Positions 16,700 through 24,747 of a DNA stretch of 64,000 bases are shown here, one piece after another. Each line of letters starts with the position of its first letter. Within the stretch, counting starts at the first letter, position 1. Under the pieces are notes generated by a model, which did not search any database, had not been told where the DNA came from, and saw only the letters and a program-made list of their open reading frames with translations. The stretch is taken from contig NZ_JAMJWG010000014.1 in NCBI RefSeq assembly GCF_024435355.1, positions 62,001 through 126,000 of the forward strand. Reading direction: 5' to 3'. The DNA comes from Streptomyces odontomachi (GTDB taxonomy: Bacteria > Actinomycetota > Actinomycetes > Streptomycetales > Streptomycetaceae). The translations under genes were made by a program, and so were the position numbers.

Positions 16700-16711
16700 T
16701 AAAACGTATCA
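16700..16711. promoter_or_regulatory. LacI-type operator candidate inside a hairpin
   Basis: TAAAACGTATCA is one base from the ideal TGAAACGTATCA and is bracketed by GGGATT and AATCCC, which are themselves inverted repeats. It is the site closest to the PL11 lyase gene, 223 bp upstream of its start. Confidence 0.5.
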
Positions 16712-16933
16712 ATCCCGCGATCCCGCACCGAGAGCCCCGGGCGAAGCAGAGTGAACCCGTCGGAGAGCTCCGGCGCGGCCGTGCGGTGTGGTGAGACACC
16801 GCCCCGCATCAGCTCCCGAGCTTGGACCGGAACCCGAGCGTCACACCGGATGGGCTTCCGGCCCGAGCGTACGTCCCGTCATATGCATCCACGGCATGGA
16901 TAGCGGCGACCACATGGCCGCACGGAGGTTGAC

Positions 16934-18868
16934 ATGAAGCGTTTCCATATGCACGTGCGAGCCAAGGGTGGTGGCCCGCGAAGCCGGGTGCCGTCGTTAA
17001 GAGCAGGCACCCTTGCCGCCTGCGCGGCGCTGGCCATGGGCGCGACGGCGATCCTGGCGCCCAACGCCCCCGCCGCCACGGCCATCGCCACCGACGCGGC
17101 GGCGGCGCCACGCGTCACGCCGCTGGCCACCACCGAGAAGCTGGACCACGCACCCGTGAGCGTGCACACCAGCAAGGGCAACCTGGTGAGTTGGCGCTGG
17201 CTGGCCACTGACGCCGACAACGTGGCCTTCAACGTCTACCGGGCGGACACGGCCACCGCGGCCCCCGCGAAGCTCACCTCGGCGCCCCTGACCGGCGGCA
17301 CGGACTTCTTCGACGCCGGCGCTCCCGCCGACGCGGACTACACGGTCCAGCCGGTGGTGGACGGCGTCGCCGCGGCCTCCGCGGAGCACGCCATCCCCAT
17401 GGCCGACGGCTACCTGGACGTGCCGATCCAGCCACCGTCCAGCAGCTACACGGCCAACGACGCCTCGGTGGGCGACCTCGACGGGGACGGCGACCTGGAC
17501 TTCGTCCTGAAGTGGGACCCGACCAACTCCAAGGACAACTCGCAGGCCGGCGTCACCGACGACACCATCGTCGACGGCTACACCCTGGAGGGCACCCGGC
17601 TGTGGCGCATCGACCTGGGCCGCAACATCCGCTCGGGCGCGCACTACACGCAGTTCCAGGTGTTCGACTACGACGGTGACGGCCAGGCCGAGGTCGCCAT
17701 GAAGACCGCCGACGGCACGAAGGACGGCACCGGCAAGGTCATCGGCGACTCCTCCGCCGACTACCGCAACTCCGACGGCTACATCCTGAGCGGCCCCGAG
17801 TACCTGACCATGTTCAACGGCAAGACGGGCGCCGCCATGGACACGGTGGACTACGTCCCGCCGCGCGGCACCGTCTCCTCCTGGGGTGACAGCTACGGCA
17901 ACCGCGTCGACCGGTTCCTCGCCGCCACCGCCTACGTCGACGGCAGCCACCCGTCGCTGATCGAGGCGCGCGGCTACTACACCCGGACCGTGATCTCCGC
18001 CTGGAACTTCACGGGCGGCAAGTTCGCCCGCCAGTGGACCTTCGACACCAACAGCTCCACCAACGCCGGCAAGGGTTACGACGGCCAGGGCAACCACAAC
18101 CTGTCCGTCGCCGACGTCGACGGCGACGGCAAGGACGAGATCGTGTACGGCGCGATGGCCGTGGACAACGACGGCCGCGGGCTGTGGACCACCAAGAACG
18201 GCCACGGCGACGCGATGCACGTCGGGGACCTCGACCCGTCCCGCTCGGGCCTGGAGGAGTTCAAGGTCGACGAGGACAGCTCCAAGCCGTCGTCGTGGAT
18301 GGCGGACGCCAGGACCGGCCAGATCCTGTGGTCGACACCGGCCAACGGCGACAACGGCCGTGGCGTCAGCGACGACGTCTGGTCGGGCAGCGCGGGTGCC
18401 GAATCCTGGTCGTCCCACGCGGACGGGCTGCTCAACACCAAGGGCCAGAACGTCGGCCGCAAGCCGGGCAGCATCAACTTCCTGGCGTGGTGGGACGGTG
18501 ACACCACGCGTGAGCTGCTGGACGACACGCACATCGACAAGTACGGCACCAGCAGCGACACCCGGCTGCTGACGGGGTCCGGCGTGCACTCCAACAACGG
18601 CACGAAGGCCACCCCGTCGCTGTCCGGCGACATCATGGGTGACTGGCGCGAGGAAGTGGTCTGGCCGACCACCGACAACAAGGCGCTGCGGATCTACTCC
18701 ACGCCGTACACGACCGACACCCGCATCACCACCCTGCTCCAGGACCGCCAGTACCGTGAGGCGCTGGCCTGGCAGAACACCGCCTACAACCAGCCCCCGC
18801 ACCCGAGCTACTTCATCGGCAGCGGCATGTCCCTGGCGCCGCGTCCTGCGGTGACCACCAAGGACTGA
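16934..18868 (+). CDS. Secreted rhamnogalacturonan lyase, PL11 family
   Basis: The 644-residue protein begins with a long basic, Ala-rich Sec signal peptide (cleavage probably after the PNAPAATA region, residue about 47). It then shows the PL11 pattern: an N-terminal beta domain, then calcium-binding propeller repeats DLDGDGDLDFVLKW, DYDGDGQAEVAMKTADGT and DVDGDGKDEIVYGAM, and late blocks GDIMGDWREEVVW and QPPHPSYFIG. It cleaves the rhamnose-galacturonate backbone of rhamnogalacturonan I by beta-elimination outside the cell. GGAGG precedes the ATG. The four LacI-type sites upstream suggest repression until pectin breakdown products appear. Confidence 0.93.
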   Translation: MKRFHMHVRAKGGGPRSRVPSLRAGTLAACAALAMGATAILAPNAPAATAIATDAAAAPRVTPLATTEKLDHAPVSVHTSKGNLVSWRWLATDADNVAFNVYRADTATAAPAKLTSAPLTGGTDFFDAGAPADADYTVQPVVDGVAAASAEHAIPMADGYLDVPIQPPSSSYTANDASVGDLDGDGDLDFVLKWDPTNSKDNSQAGVTDDTIVDGYTLEGTRLWRIDLGRNIRSGAHYTQFQVFDYDGDGQAEVAMKTADGTKDGTGKVIGDSSADYRNSDGYILSGPEYLTMFNGKTGAAMDTVDYVPPRGTVSSWGDSYGNRVDRFLAATAYVDGSHPSLIEARGYYTRTVISAWNFTGGKFARQWTFDTNSSTNAGKGYDGQGNHNLSVADVDGDGKDEIVYGAMAVDNDGRGLWTTKNGHGDAMHVGDLDPSRSGLEEFKVDEDSSKPSSWMADARTGQILWSTPANGDNGRGVSDDVWSGSAGAESWSSHADGLLNTKGQNVGRKPGSINFLAWWDGDTTRELLDDTHIDKYGTSSDTRLLTGSGVHSNNGTKATPSLSGDIMGDWREEVVWPTTDNKALRIYSTPYTTDTRITTLLQDRQYREALAWQNTAYNQPPHPSYFIGSGMSLAPRPAVTTKD

Positions 18869-18908
18869 CCTGACCCGGGGACTGACCGAACGGTCGTCGT
18901 AGCAACCG

Positions 18909-18942
18909 CCCGCCCCCGCCCGGTCACGCCGGGCGGGGGCGG
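18909..18942. terminator. Bidirectional terminator hairpin
   Basis: CGCCCCCGCCCGG pairs with CCGGGCGGGGGCG across a six-base loop in the gap between the convergent PL11 lyase and ICL-family genes. Confidence 0.75.
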
Positions 18943-18976
18943 TGGGTGTGCCGGGGCGGGCGACGCCGCGGGGTGT

Positions 18977-19873
18977 TCAGCTGCCGTCGAACTGCTTTCC
19001 CAGGGCGAGCGCGTCGGGCAGTCCGACGGTGCCGAAGAAGTCCTGTAGCCCGGGCAGGCCCTGGACGGCCTCCTCGGGTGTGCCCACGCGCCGGATGTCG
19101 TCGAGGACGCCGGTCACCGCGCGGGTCGCGGCGAGCAGGTTGGACAGCGGGAAGATGACGAGCCGGTAGCCGAGGGCGGTGAGCCGCTCCAGGCCGATGG
19201 GCGGCGTCTTGCCGCCCTCCGCCCAGTTGAACAGCAGCGGCACGTCGGACAGCGCCAAGGAGGCCGCCTCGATCTCGCCCTCGCTCTGCGGCGCCTCGAT
19301 GAACAGCAGGTCGGCGCCTGCCTCGCGATAACGGCGGCCGCGGTCGAGCGCCGCCTCCAGGCCCTCGACGGCGCGGGCGTCGGTACGCGCGATGATCACG
19401 AAATCCGGGTCGGAACGGGCCTGCACGGCCGCCTCGATCTTGCCGACCATGGTCTCGACCGGGACGACCTGCTTGCCCTCCATGTGTCCGCAGCGCTTCG
19501 GCGCGACCTGGTCCTCCAGATGGATGCCGGCCACGCCGGCCGCCTCGTACTCGTGCACGGTGCGGATGACGTTGAGCGCGTTTCCGTAGCCGTCGTCGGC
19601 GTCGGCGATCACCGGGACGCCCACCGCCGAGACGATCCGACGGGCGGTGTCGACCATCTCACTCATCGTGAGCAGCCCGATGTCGGGCCGGCCCAGCAAC
19701 GAGGCCGTGACCCCGAACCCGGTCATGTAGACCGCGGGGAAACCGGCCTGTTCGACCAGCAGGGCGCTCAGCGCGTCGTACGCGCCGGGCGCCAGCACCG
19801 GGCCCTCGCTCTCCGCCAGCAGCTCGCGCAGGCGCCGCGGACCGTCCGGGCGCCGGTGAAGCAGATCCGCCAT
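18977..19873 (-). CDS. Isocitrate lyase/PEP mutase superfamily enzyme
   Basis: The 298-residue TIM-barrel protein has the superfamily motifs VIADADDGYGNALNVIRTV (metal-binding Asp residues), GIHLEDQVAPKRCGHMEGK (catalytic KRCGH, as in isocitrate and methylisocitrate lyases) and FVIIARTDAR. It probably cleaves or decarboxylates a short 2-hydroxy or oxo diacid; 2-methylisocitrate lyase-like or oxaloacetate-acting activities are the main options. No prp genes are nearby. ATG 19873 opens the conserved sequence. Confidence 0.85.
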   Translation of the reverse strand: MADLLHRRPDGPRRLRELLAESEGPVLAPGAYDALSALLVEQAGFPAVYMTGFGVTASLLGRPDIGLLTMSEMVDTARRIVSAVGVPVIADADDGYGNALNVIRTVHEYEAAGVAGIHLEDQVAPKRCGHMEGKQVVPVETMVGKIEAAVQARSDPDFVIIARTDARAVEGLEAALDRGRRYREAGADLLFIEAPQSEGEIEAASLALSDVPLLFNWAEGGKTPPIGLERLTALGYRLVIFPLSNLLAATRAVTGVLDDIRRVGTPEEAVQGLPGLQDFFGTVGLPDALALGKQFDGS

Positions 19874-20085
19874 GGTGACACTCCTCCGCCGCTCGCCCCA
19901 CGACTACCCGTACGCGTCGCACGTGAACAGTACTCGTCAGCTTTGGTCAGCTGATCTTCGGACGTCGTGAGGCGCGGTGATCCGGGTGCGCACGACCTTC
20001 CCCCAGCCGGCTACGGTAAGTCACCGCTGCGACCCGTACGGCCCGGAGTGACCGGAGCGACCGGAGCAGCAGCAAGGAGACACCC

Positions 20086-20628
20086 GTGACGCCCGCACCC
20101 ACCGCGATACGGCTGATCGAGACGGCCGACGCCGCCCCGCTCGCGGCCCATCTCGCCCACGACGCCGAGCAGCTGAGCCGCTGGCAGCCCGCACGCCCCG
20201 AGGGCTTCGCCACGGCCGCCCACCAGGCCGAGCGCATCGAGGGGCTGCTCGCCGGCCACGGTGCGGGCGGCGGCTGGCCCGGCGTGATCCTGGCCGGGGA
20301 CACCGTCATCGGGCAGGTGACGGTGAGCACCGTGCTCCGCGGTCCCTTGCAGAAGGGCTTCCTCAGCTACTGGGTGGCCGCCGCGCACCAGGGGAGCGGG
20401 CATGCGGGCCGGGCGGTGGCGCTGGTGCTGGACGTGATGGCGGGCGAGCTCGGCCTGTGGCGGGCCGAGGCGCACACCCGGACGGAGAACCTCGCCTCCC
20501 ACCGCGTCCTGAAGAACAACGGGTTCTCCGCCTGGGGCATCGCCCACCGGCACATCTTCCTGAACGGCCAGTGGCACGACGAGATCTTCTGGGAGAAGAC
20601 GCTGCGGGAAGGGGCGCCGCCGCAGTGA
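20086..20628 (+). CDS. GNAT-family N-acetyltransferase (RimJ-like)
   Basis: The 180-residue protein has the GNAT fold: VIGQVTVSTVLRGP strands, a modified acetyl-CoA loop AAHQGSGHAGRAVALVLD and the RimJ/RimL-type LASHRVLKNNGFSAWGIA. It likely acetylates an N-terminal or small-molecule amine. The GTG start has AAGGAGA at ideal spacing. Downstream, five near-perfect GGAGCC hexamer units precede the convergent response regulator gene. Confidence 0.87.
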   Translation: MTPAPTAIRLIETADAAPLAAHLAHDAEQLSRWQPARPEGFATAAHQAERIEGLLAGHGAGGGWPGVILAGDTVIGQVTVSTVLRGPLQKGFLSYWVAAAHQGSGHAGRAVALVLDVMAGELGLWRAEAHTRTENLASHRVLKNNGFSAWGIAHRHIFLNGQWHDEIFWEKTLREGAPPQ

Positions 20629-20737
20629 CCCGCGGCCTCACTGGAGCCGGAGCCGGAGCCTGAGCCGGAGCCGTACGGCGGTCGGGGCTGCCGGGGCTGC
20701 TGGGGCGGCCGGGGCGGCCGCACGTGCGCGGGGCGTC

Positions 20738-21454
20738 TCACGGGAGCAGCCGTCGCTCCTTGACGGCGGCGACCGCCGCGGCCCGGTTCTCCACGCCCAG
20801 CTTCCCGTAGATCCGCCCCAGGTGGGTCTTGACGGTGGCTTCGCTGATGAACAGGGCGCGGGCGATCTCGCGGTTGCCCAGGCCGCGGGCGAGCTGCGTG
20901 AGGATGTCCCGCTCGCGGTCGGTCAGCGCGGGGCGGGGGCTGCGCAGCTGTGCCATCACCCGCTCGGCGACCGGTGCCGACAGCGCGGTGCGGCCCGTCG
21001 CCGCGTTCCGGATCGCCGTGAACAGCTCGTCCGGGGGGTCCGCCTTCAGGAGGTAGCCGGTGGCGCCGGCCTCGATGGCGCGGGCGATGTCGGCGTCGCT
21101 GTCGAACATGGTGAGCACCAGGACGCGCGGACCCGGAGCGTCCGGGGAGGCCGGGGAGCCCGAGGCGCCGTCACCGCCCGGGTCGTGCGGCACCGTCAGT
21201 CGTCGGATGGCGCTCACCCCGTCCATGCCCTCGCCCAGTTGGAGATCCATCAGGACGACGTCGGGACGCAGGTGCGCCGTCATCGCGAGTGCCTCCTCGC
21301 CGCCGCCCGCCTCGCCGACCACCTCGATGCCGTCCGCGCTGGCCAGCAGGGCACGCAGCCCGGCGCGCACCACCGCGTGGTCGTCGCAGAGCAGTACCCG
21401 GATCGGCCCGCCGGCTGCCGGACCGGCGGCCGGACCGACGGCCGGGCGGGTCAC
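20738..21454 (-). CDS. NarL-family response regulator
   Basis: The 238-residue regulator has a receiver domain (VLLCDDHAVVRAGL acidic pair, phosphoacceptor Asp in VVLMDLQLG, Lys in GYLLKADPP) and a C-terminal LuxR-type helix-turn-helix (LTDRERDILTQLARGLGN, then FISEATVKTHLGRIYGKLGV). A Gly/Ser/Pro-rich loop interrupts the receiver after IRRLTVPHD. The GTG overlaps the sensor kinase stop as GTGA, so the pair is translationally coupled. The stimulus and targets are unknown. Confidence 0.93.
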   Translation of the reverse strand: MTRPAVGPAAGPAAGGPIRVLLCDDHAVVRAGLRALLASADGIEVVGEAGGGEEALAMTAHLRPDVVLMDLQLGEGMDGVSAIRRLTVPHDPGGDGASGSPASPDAPGPRVLVLTMFDSDADIARAIEAGATGYLLKADPPDELFTAIRNAATGRTALSAPVAERVMAQLRSPRPALTDRERDILTQLARGLGNREIARALFISEATVKTHLGRIYGKLGVENRAAAVAAVKERRLLP

Positions 21455-23190
21455 GAGGCGGCTCCGTGGCGCCCGTGGCCGGGGGAGCGGCCGGATGCGC
21501 CGGAGCGCACACCGTCCTCCGTGACGTCCGGTACCCGGTGCCGTGTGCCGGCGTGCACCTGTCCGGGCGCCGCGTCCCGCGTGCCGTCGTCCTCGGAGCG
21601 TTCCCCGTCGCGTGCCTCGTCCCGCACCCCGTCCCGTACGTCGATCCGCACGTCGGCTGGTGCGCCGGCGGTCAGCGGGATCGCGGCGGAGACGACGGTG
21701 CCCTCGCCCGGCGTGGACTCCACCGTCAGGGTGCCACCGAGCTGGCGGGCCCGTACCCGCATGGCGGGCAGGCCGTGGCCGCGGTCCCGTGCCGTGCCGC
21801 GTGCGGGCGGTGCGTCCGGGTCGAAGCCGCGGCCGTTGTCGGCGACGTCCAGGCAGAGCTGGTCGCCGAGGAAGGTCAGGGTCAGCGCCGCCCGGGTCGC
21901 CGCCGCATGCTCACGGACATTGGCCAGCGCGCCCTGCGCGATGCGCAACAGCGCCGTCTCGACCCGCTCCGGCAGCGGACCGCCGGCCGCTTCGGAGGCG
22001 TGTCGCGGCTCCGGCGCGGCCTGCTCCCGCGGGCCGAGGACACCGTCCTGCCGGAAGGCGACCCGTAGTCCCGGCCCGCTCTCCCGGCCGGCGAGCGCGC
22101 GCAGCGCCTCGGGCAGGCCGCGCCCGGCCAGCTCGGCGGGGGCCAGGTCGTGCACGAAGCGACGGGCCTCGGCCAGGCTGCGGGCCGCGATGCCCGCCGC
22201 CTCCTGGACGTGGGCGTGCGCCGCGTGCGGGTCCGTGTCCCACACCCGGTCGGCCGCCTGCAACAGCATCTGCTGGCTGGACAGGCCCTGCGCGAGCGTG
22301 TCGTGGATCTCCGCCGACAACCGCTGCCGCTCTGCCAGCACGCCGGCCCGCCGCTCGGTCTCGGCGAGATCCCGGCGGGTGCGCACCAGATCGTCGATGA
22401 GCAGGCGCTGCCGTGCGCCCTGGCGCCGCAGATGGACCAGGACGGCCATCGCCACCGCGGCGAGGGCCGGCGGGGCGATCACCAGGTTCGGGTTGAGCGC
22501 GCCGTCGGCGACCCGCAGCTCGGAGAGGACCACCAGCGCGGTGAGCGCGGCGGCGAGCGGCACCGCCAGCCGCGCCGGCAGGGTGTGCAGGCCGGTGAAG
22601 AACAACGGCATGGCGCACCAGGTGGCGCTCGGCGCCAGGGCGAGCAGCACGGCCCACAGGGCCACCAGCGCGGCCAGCCAGACGAGGTGACGGGAGGTCG
22701 GGCGGGCACCGGGCGCCGGCGCCGGTGCCAGCAGCCGGCCGCCGAGGTAGACCATCGCGACGAGCACGAACAGGGCGACGACCCAGCCGGCCGGCGCGTC
22801 CTGCCGGTCCCGGCTCACGAAGCGGACCAGCGAGGAGCAGAGCAGCAGCAGGAACGCGGCGTCCATGACGAGGGTCAGCCACCGCCCGTCCGGGTCGGCC
22901 GCCCTCGTCCGTGCGTCCGTGCCACCGGCACCGGCGTCCGCTCCCTCGGTCCGCGGTCCCCCGCTCGGGGGAATCCGGCCGCCCCACCCCGAAAGCGTGC
23001 CGCCGGCCCGTCCCGGCGCGTCGTACCCGGTGGGCCCCGGAGCGCGGGAGCCGGTCGCCGCGGTCACCGGGCGCCCGCTCGGCCCGGGCGCCCGCCCTGG
23101 CGCGCCCCCGCCGTTCCCGCCGGCGTCCGTCGTCCCCACGGCCGTCGCCCGCTCGGCCTCCTGGCCTTGCCGACCTGCCTCATGCCTCAC
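21451..23190 (-). CDS. Sensor histidine kinase, HisKA_3 (NarL-type partner)
   Basis: The roughly 579-residue kinase has a disordered Gly/Pro-rich N-terminus of about 110 residues, then five to six membrane helices (LVMDAAFLLLLCSSLVRF onward). The HisKA_3 dimerisation box follows, ERQRLSAEIHDTLAQGLSSQQ, with the phosphoaccepting His. The ATPase domain has NVREHAAATRAAL, VADNGRGFDPD and RDRGHGLPAMRVRA. A charged tail of about 60 residues, rich in Arg/Asp-Gly repeats, extends beyond the ATPase. GTG 23190 is preferred because it abuts GGGG and avoids extending into the divergent region; an ATG at 23244 is possible. Confidence 0.88.
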   Translation of the reverse strand: MRHEAGRQGQEAERATAVGTTDAGGNGGGAPGRAPGPSGRPVTAATGSRAPGPTGYDAPGRAGGTLSGWGGRIPPSGGPRTEGADAGAGGTDARTRAADPDGRWLTLVMDAAFLLLLCSSLVRFVSRDRQDAPAGWVVALFVLVAMVYLGGRLLAPAPAPGARPTSRHLVWLAALVALWAVLLALAPSATWCAMPLFFTGLHTLPARLAVPLAAALTALVVLSELRVADGALNPNLVIAPPALAAVAMAVLVHLRRQGARQRLLIDDLVRTRRDLAETERRAGVLAERQRLSAEIHDTLAQGLSSQQMLLQAADRVWDTDPHAAHAHVQEAAGIAARSLAEARRFVHDLAPAELAGRGLPEALRALAGRESGPGLRVAFRQDGVLGPREQAAPEPRHASEAAGGPLPERVETALLRIAQGALANVREHAAATRAALTLTFLGDQLCLDVADNGRGFDPDAPPARGTARDRGHGLPAMRVRARQLGGTLTVESTPGEGTVVSAAIPLTAGAPADVRIDVRDGVRDEARDGERSEDDGTRDAAPGQVHAGTRHRVPDVTEDGVRSGASGRSPGHGRHGAAS

Positions 23191-23480
23191 CCCCGGGTGG
23201 TGTCCCAGGCCAGTCCTAACGCGCACACCAGCGCGTCGCAACATCCATTCGGCTGATACCGCCGTCCTCCGAACGGCCCGCACACCCCAACCGGTTCACC
23301 GAGCCGGATCCGCGCCGAAGCCCCGAGGCTGGCTACGGGACGGGCGGCGGTGGCCGGTGCGCCACCGATCGGCACCGCGCCCCCACCCGACCCGCGCCTC
23401 CACCCGACCCGCACACCCTCCCGACCCGCACACCCGATCACCCGCACATCCGCCCGCCCCATCCGAACGGGGAGACCACC

Positions 23481-24326
23481 ATGGCCTCGAAGAACGTCAC
23501 CGCCAACCGCGCCACCCTCGGCCACCGCGTCGCCTACGCCCTGCGCCATCCCGGACGGGTCCCGCGCCACCTGGCCCGGGCCACCCGTGACGCCTGGCTG
23601 CACCACCGCGCGTCGGACCACATCGCCTACTACCGCGCGGTGATGCGCCACGACACCCGCGCCGACCCGGACGCCGCGGTCGGCAGCCGCAACCGGGAGC
23701 GCTGGCTGGCGCTCGGCGCGATGCAGTTCGACTACCTGCTCGGGCACGGCCTGCGTCCCGAGCACCGGATGCTGGAGATCGGGTGCGGCAACCTGCGGGC
23801 CGGCTGGCGGTTCATCAGGCACCTGGACCCCGGCCACTACTACGGCGTCGACATCTCGCCCGACATCCTCATGGCCGCCCAGGACACGCTGGTGGAGATG
23901 GGGCTCCAGCAGCGGCTCCCGGTGCTCACCCCGGTACGGGACCTGACGCTGCGGTTCCTTCCCGACGCGCACTTCGACGTGGTCCACGCGCACAGCGTGT
24001 TCTCGCACTCGCCGCTCACCGTCATCGACGAGTGCCTGGCGCACGTCGGACGGGTGCTGGCGCCGGGCGGCTGGTTCGACTTCACCTTCGACCGCACCGA
24101 GGGCGAGGAACACCATGTCCTGCGCGAGGACTTCTACTACCGTACCGAGACGCTCCTGGCACTGGCAGAGAAGCACGGTCTGACGGCACGCTTCATGACC
24201 GACTGGGAGCAACTGCCGCACGGCCAGTCCAAGATCCGCGTCAGCCACGGACCGGATGCCGGGCCGCCGGAGGCCGCGGCGCCGGAGGTGGCGGACGCGG
24301 GGGTGAGGGAGGCGCGCTCGCGGTGA
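23481..24326 (+). CDS. Class I SAM-dependent methyltransferase
   Basis: The 281-residue protein has the SAM-binding motif MLEIGCGNLRAGWRFIRHL and the downstream HFDVVHAHSVFSHSP and VLAPGGWFDFTFD of class I methyltransferases. The N-terminal 90 residues are basic and helical (ALRHPGRVPRHLARATRDAW). Substrate unknown. GGGGAG precedes the ATG. The upstream 130 bases are unusually C-rich with repeated CACCCGACCCGC units. It is not obviously linked to the neighbouring kinase or ABC genes. Confidence 0.85.
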   Translation: MASKNVTANRATLGHRVAYALRHPGRVPRHLARATRDAWLHHRASDHIAYYRAVMRHDTRADPDAAVGSRNRERWLALGAMQFDYLLGHGLRPEHRMLEIGCGNLRAGWRFIRHLDPGHYYGVDISPDILMAAQDTLVEMGLQQRLPVLTPVRDLTLRFLPDAHFDVVHAHSVFSHSPLTVIDECLAHVGRVLAPGGWFDFTFDRTEGEEHHVLREDFYYRTETLLALAEKHGLTARFMTDWEQLPHGQSKIRVSHGPDAGPPEAAAPEVADAGVREARSR

Positions 24327-24336
24327 CGGACGTCGA

Positions 24337-24362
24337 GGGCGGGGGAGGGAAGTCCCCCGCCC
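24337..24362 (+). terminator. Hairpin terminator after methyltransferase gene
   Basis: GGGCGGGGGA (24337-24346) pairs exactly with TCCCCCGCCC (24353-24362), starting 11 bases after the stop codon. Confidence 0.7.
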
Positions 24363-24404
24363 CGTTCCCGTTATCCGACCGGGCCGGCTGGCCGACTGCT
24401 CATT

Positions 24405-24418
24405 TGTAATCGTTTTCT
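24405..24418. promoter_or_regulatory. LacI-type operator candidate, upstream site
   Basis: TGTAATCGTTTTCT fits TGNNANCGNTNNCA except for the last base. It lies about 110 bp upstream of the promoter of the ABC operon. Confidence 0.45.
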
Positions 24419-24516
24419 CCCCCTCATGTGGCGGCAAAGCGGGCACATGATCATGGTGGCCTTCAGGAACCGCCGCCCCCGTTTCCCAAGGGTCTGACAA
24501 AGGTCTTCCTGGCGCA

Positions 24517-24567
24517 TTGACAGGAACATGTGGCCTCCGTACCTTGTGGCGCGTGAAATCGATTCCG
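24517..24567 (+). promoter_or_regulatory. Promoter with overlapping LacI-type operator
   Basis: TTGACA (24517-24522), a 17-base spacer and TACCTT (24540-24545) form a sigma70-type promoter. The predicted start near 24552 is followed immediately by TGAAATCGATTCCG (24554-24567), which fits the LacI/GalR consensus except for the final base. The arrangement suits repression of the sugar importer in the absence of inducer. Confidence 0.6.
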
Positions 24568-24747
24568 TGACTGGCTGTCACCGGGGCTCATGCGCCATGC
24601 CCCTGCATGGCCGCCCTGTTCACGGCTCAGCACAGCGCACCGAGCGCCGGTGCCTCCTCTGCCTGACGTACCGGGCCCGGCCGCGGCCCGCGGGCTCGTC
24701 GGGCCGGGTCGGCGCCGGACGGGGCACGGCAGTCACGGAGGACGACA

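Larger units (their letters stand above)
16033..16933. other. 901-bp regulatory region upstream of rhamnogalacturonan lyase
   Basis: This long gap holds the divergent promoter area for the methyltransferase and the PL11 lyase. Four LacI-type operator-like sites are spread along it at 16192, 16312, 16588 and 16700. No credible gene was found: the longest open frame on the minus strand has no ribosome site and resembles no protein I know. Confidence 0.65.
24327..24747. other. 421-bp regulatory gap before the sugar ABC operon
   Basis: It holds a perfect 10-bp terminator hairpin after the methyltransferase gene, a LacI-type site at 24405, a sigma70-like promoter at 24517-24545 and an overlapping LacI-type operator at 24554. 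The leader of about 195 bases shows no gene. Confidence 0.7.

Noticed and set aside
16029..16799. 256-codon frame on the minus strand upstream of the methyltransferase
   Set aside because: No ribosome site, Arg-rich translation, and it covers several operator-like palindromes; treated as intergenic.
20640..20674. GGAGCC hexamer repeats between the acetyltransferase and response regulator genes
   Set aside because: Short simple-sequence repeat without array structure; not a CRISPR and not clearly functional.
23340..23470. CACCCGACCCGC-like repeats upstream of the methyltransferase
   Set aside because: Irregular low-complexity C-rich DNA with no constant unit or spacer; considered compositional.
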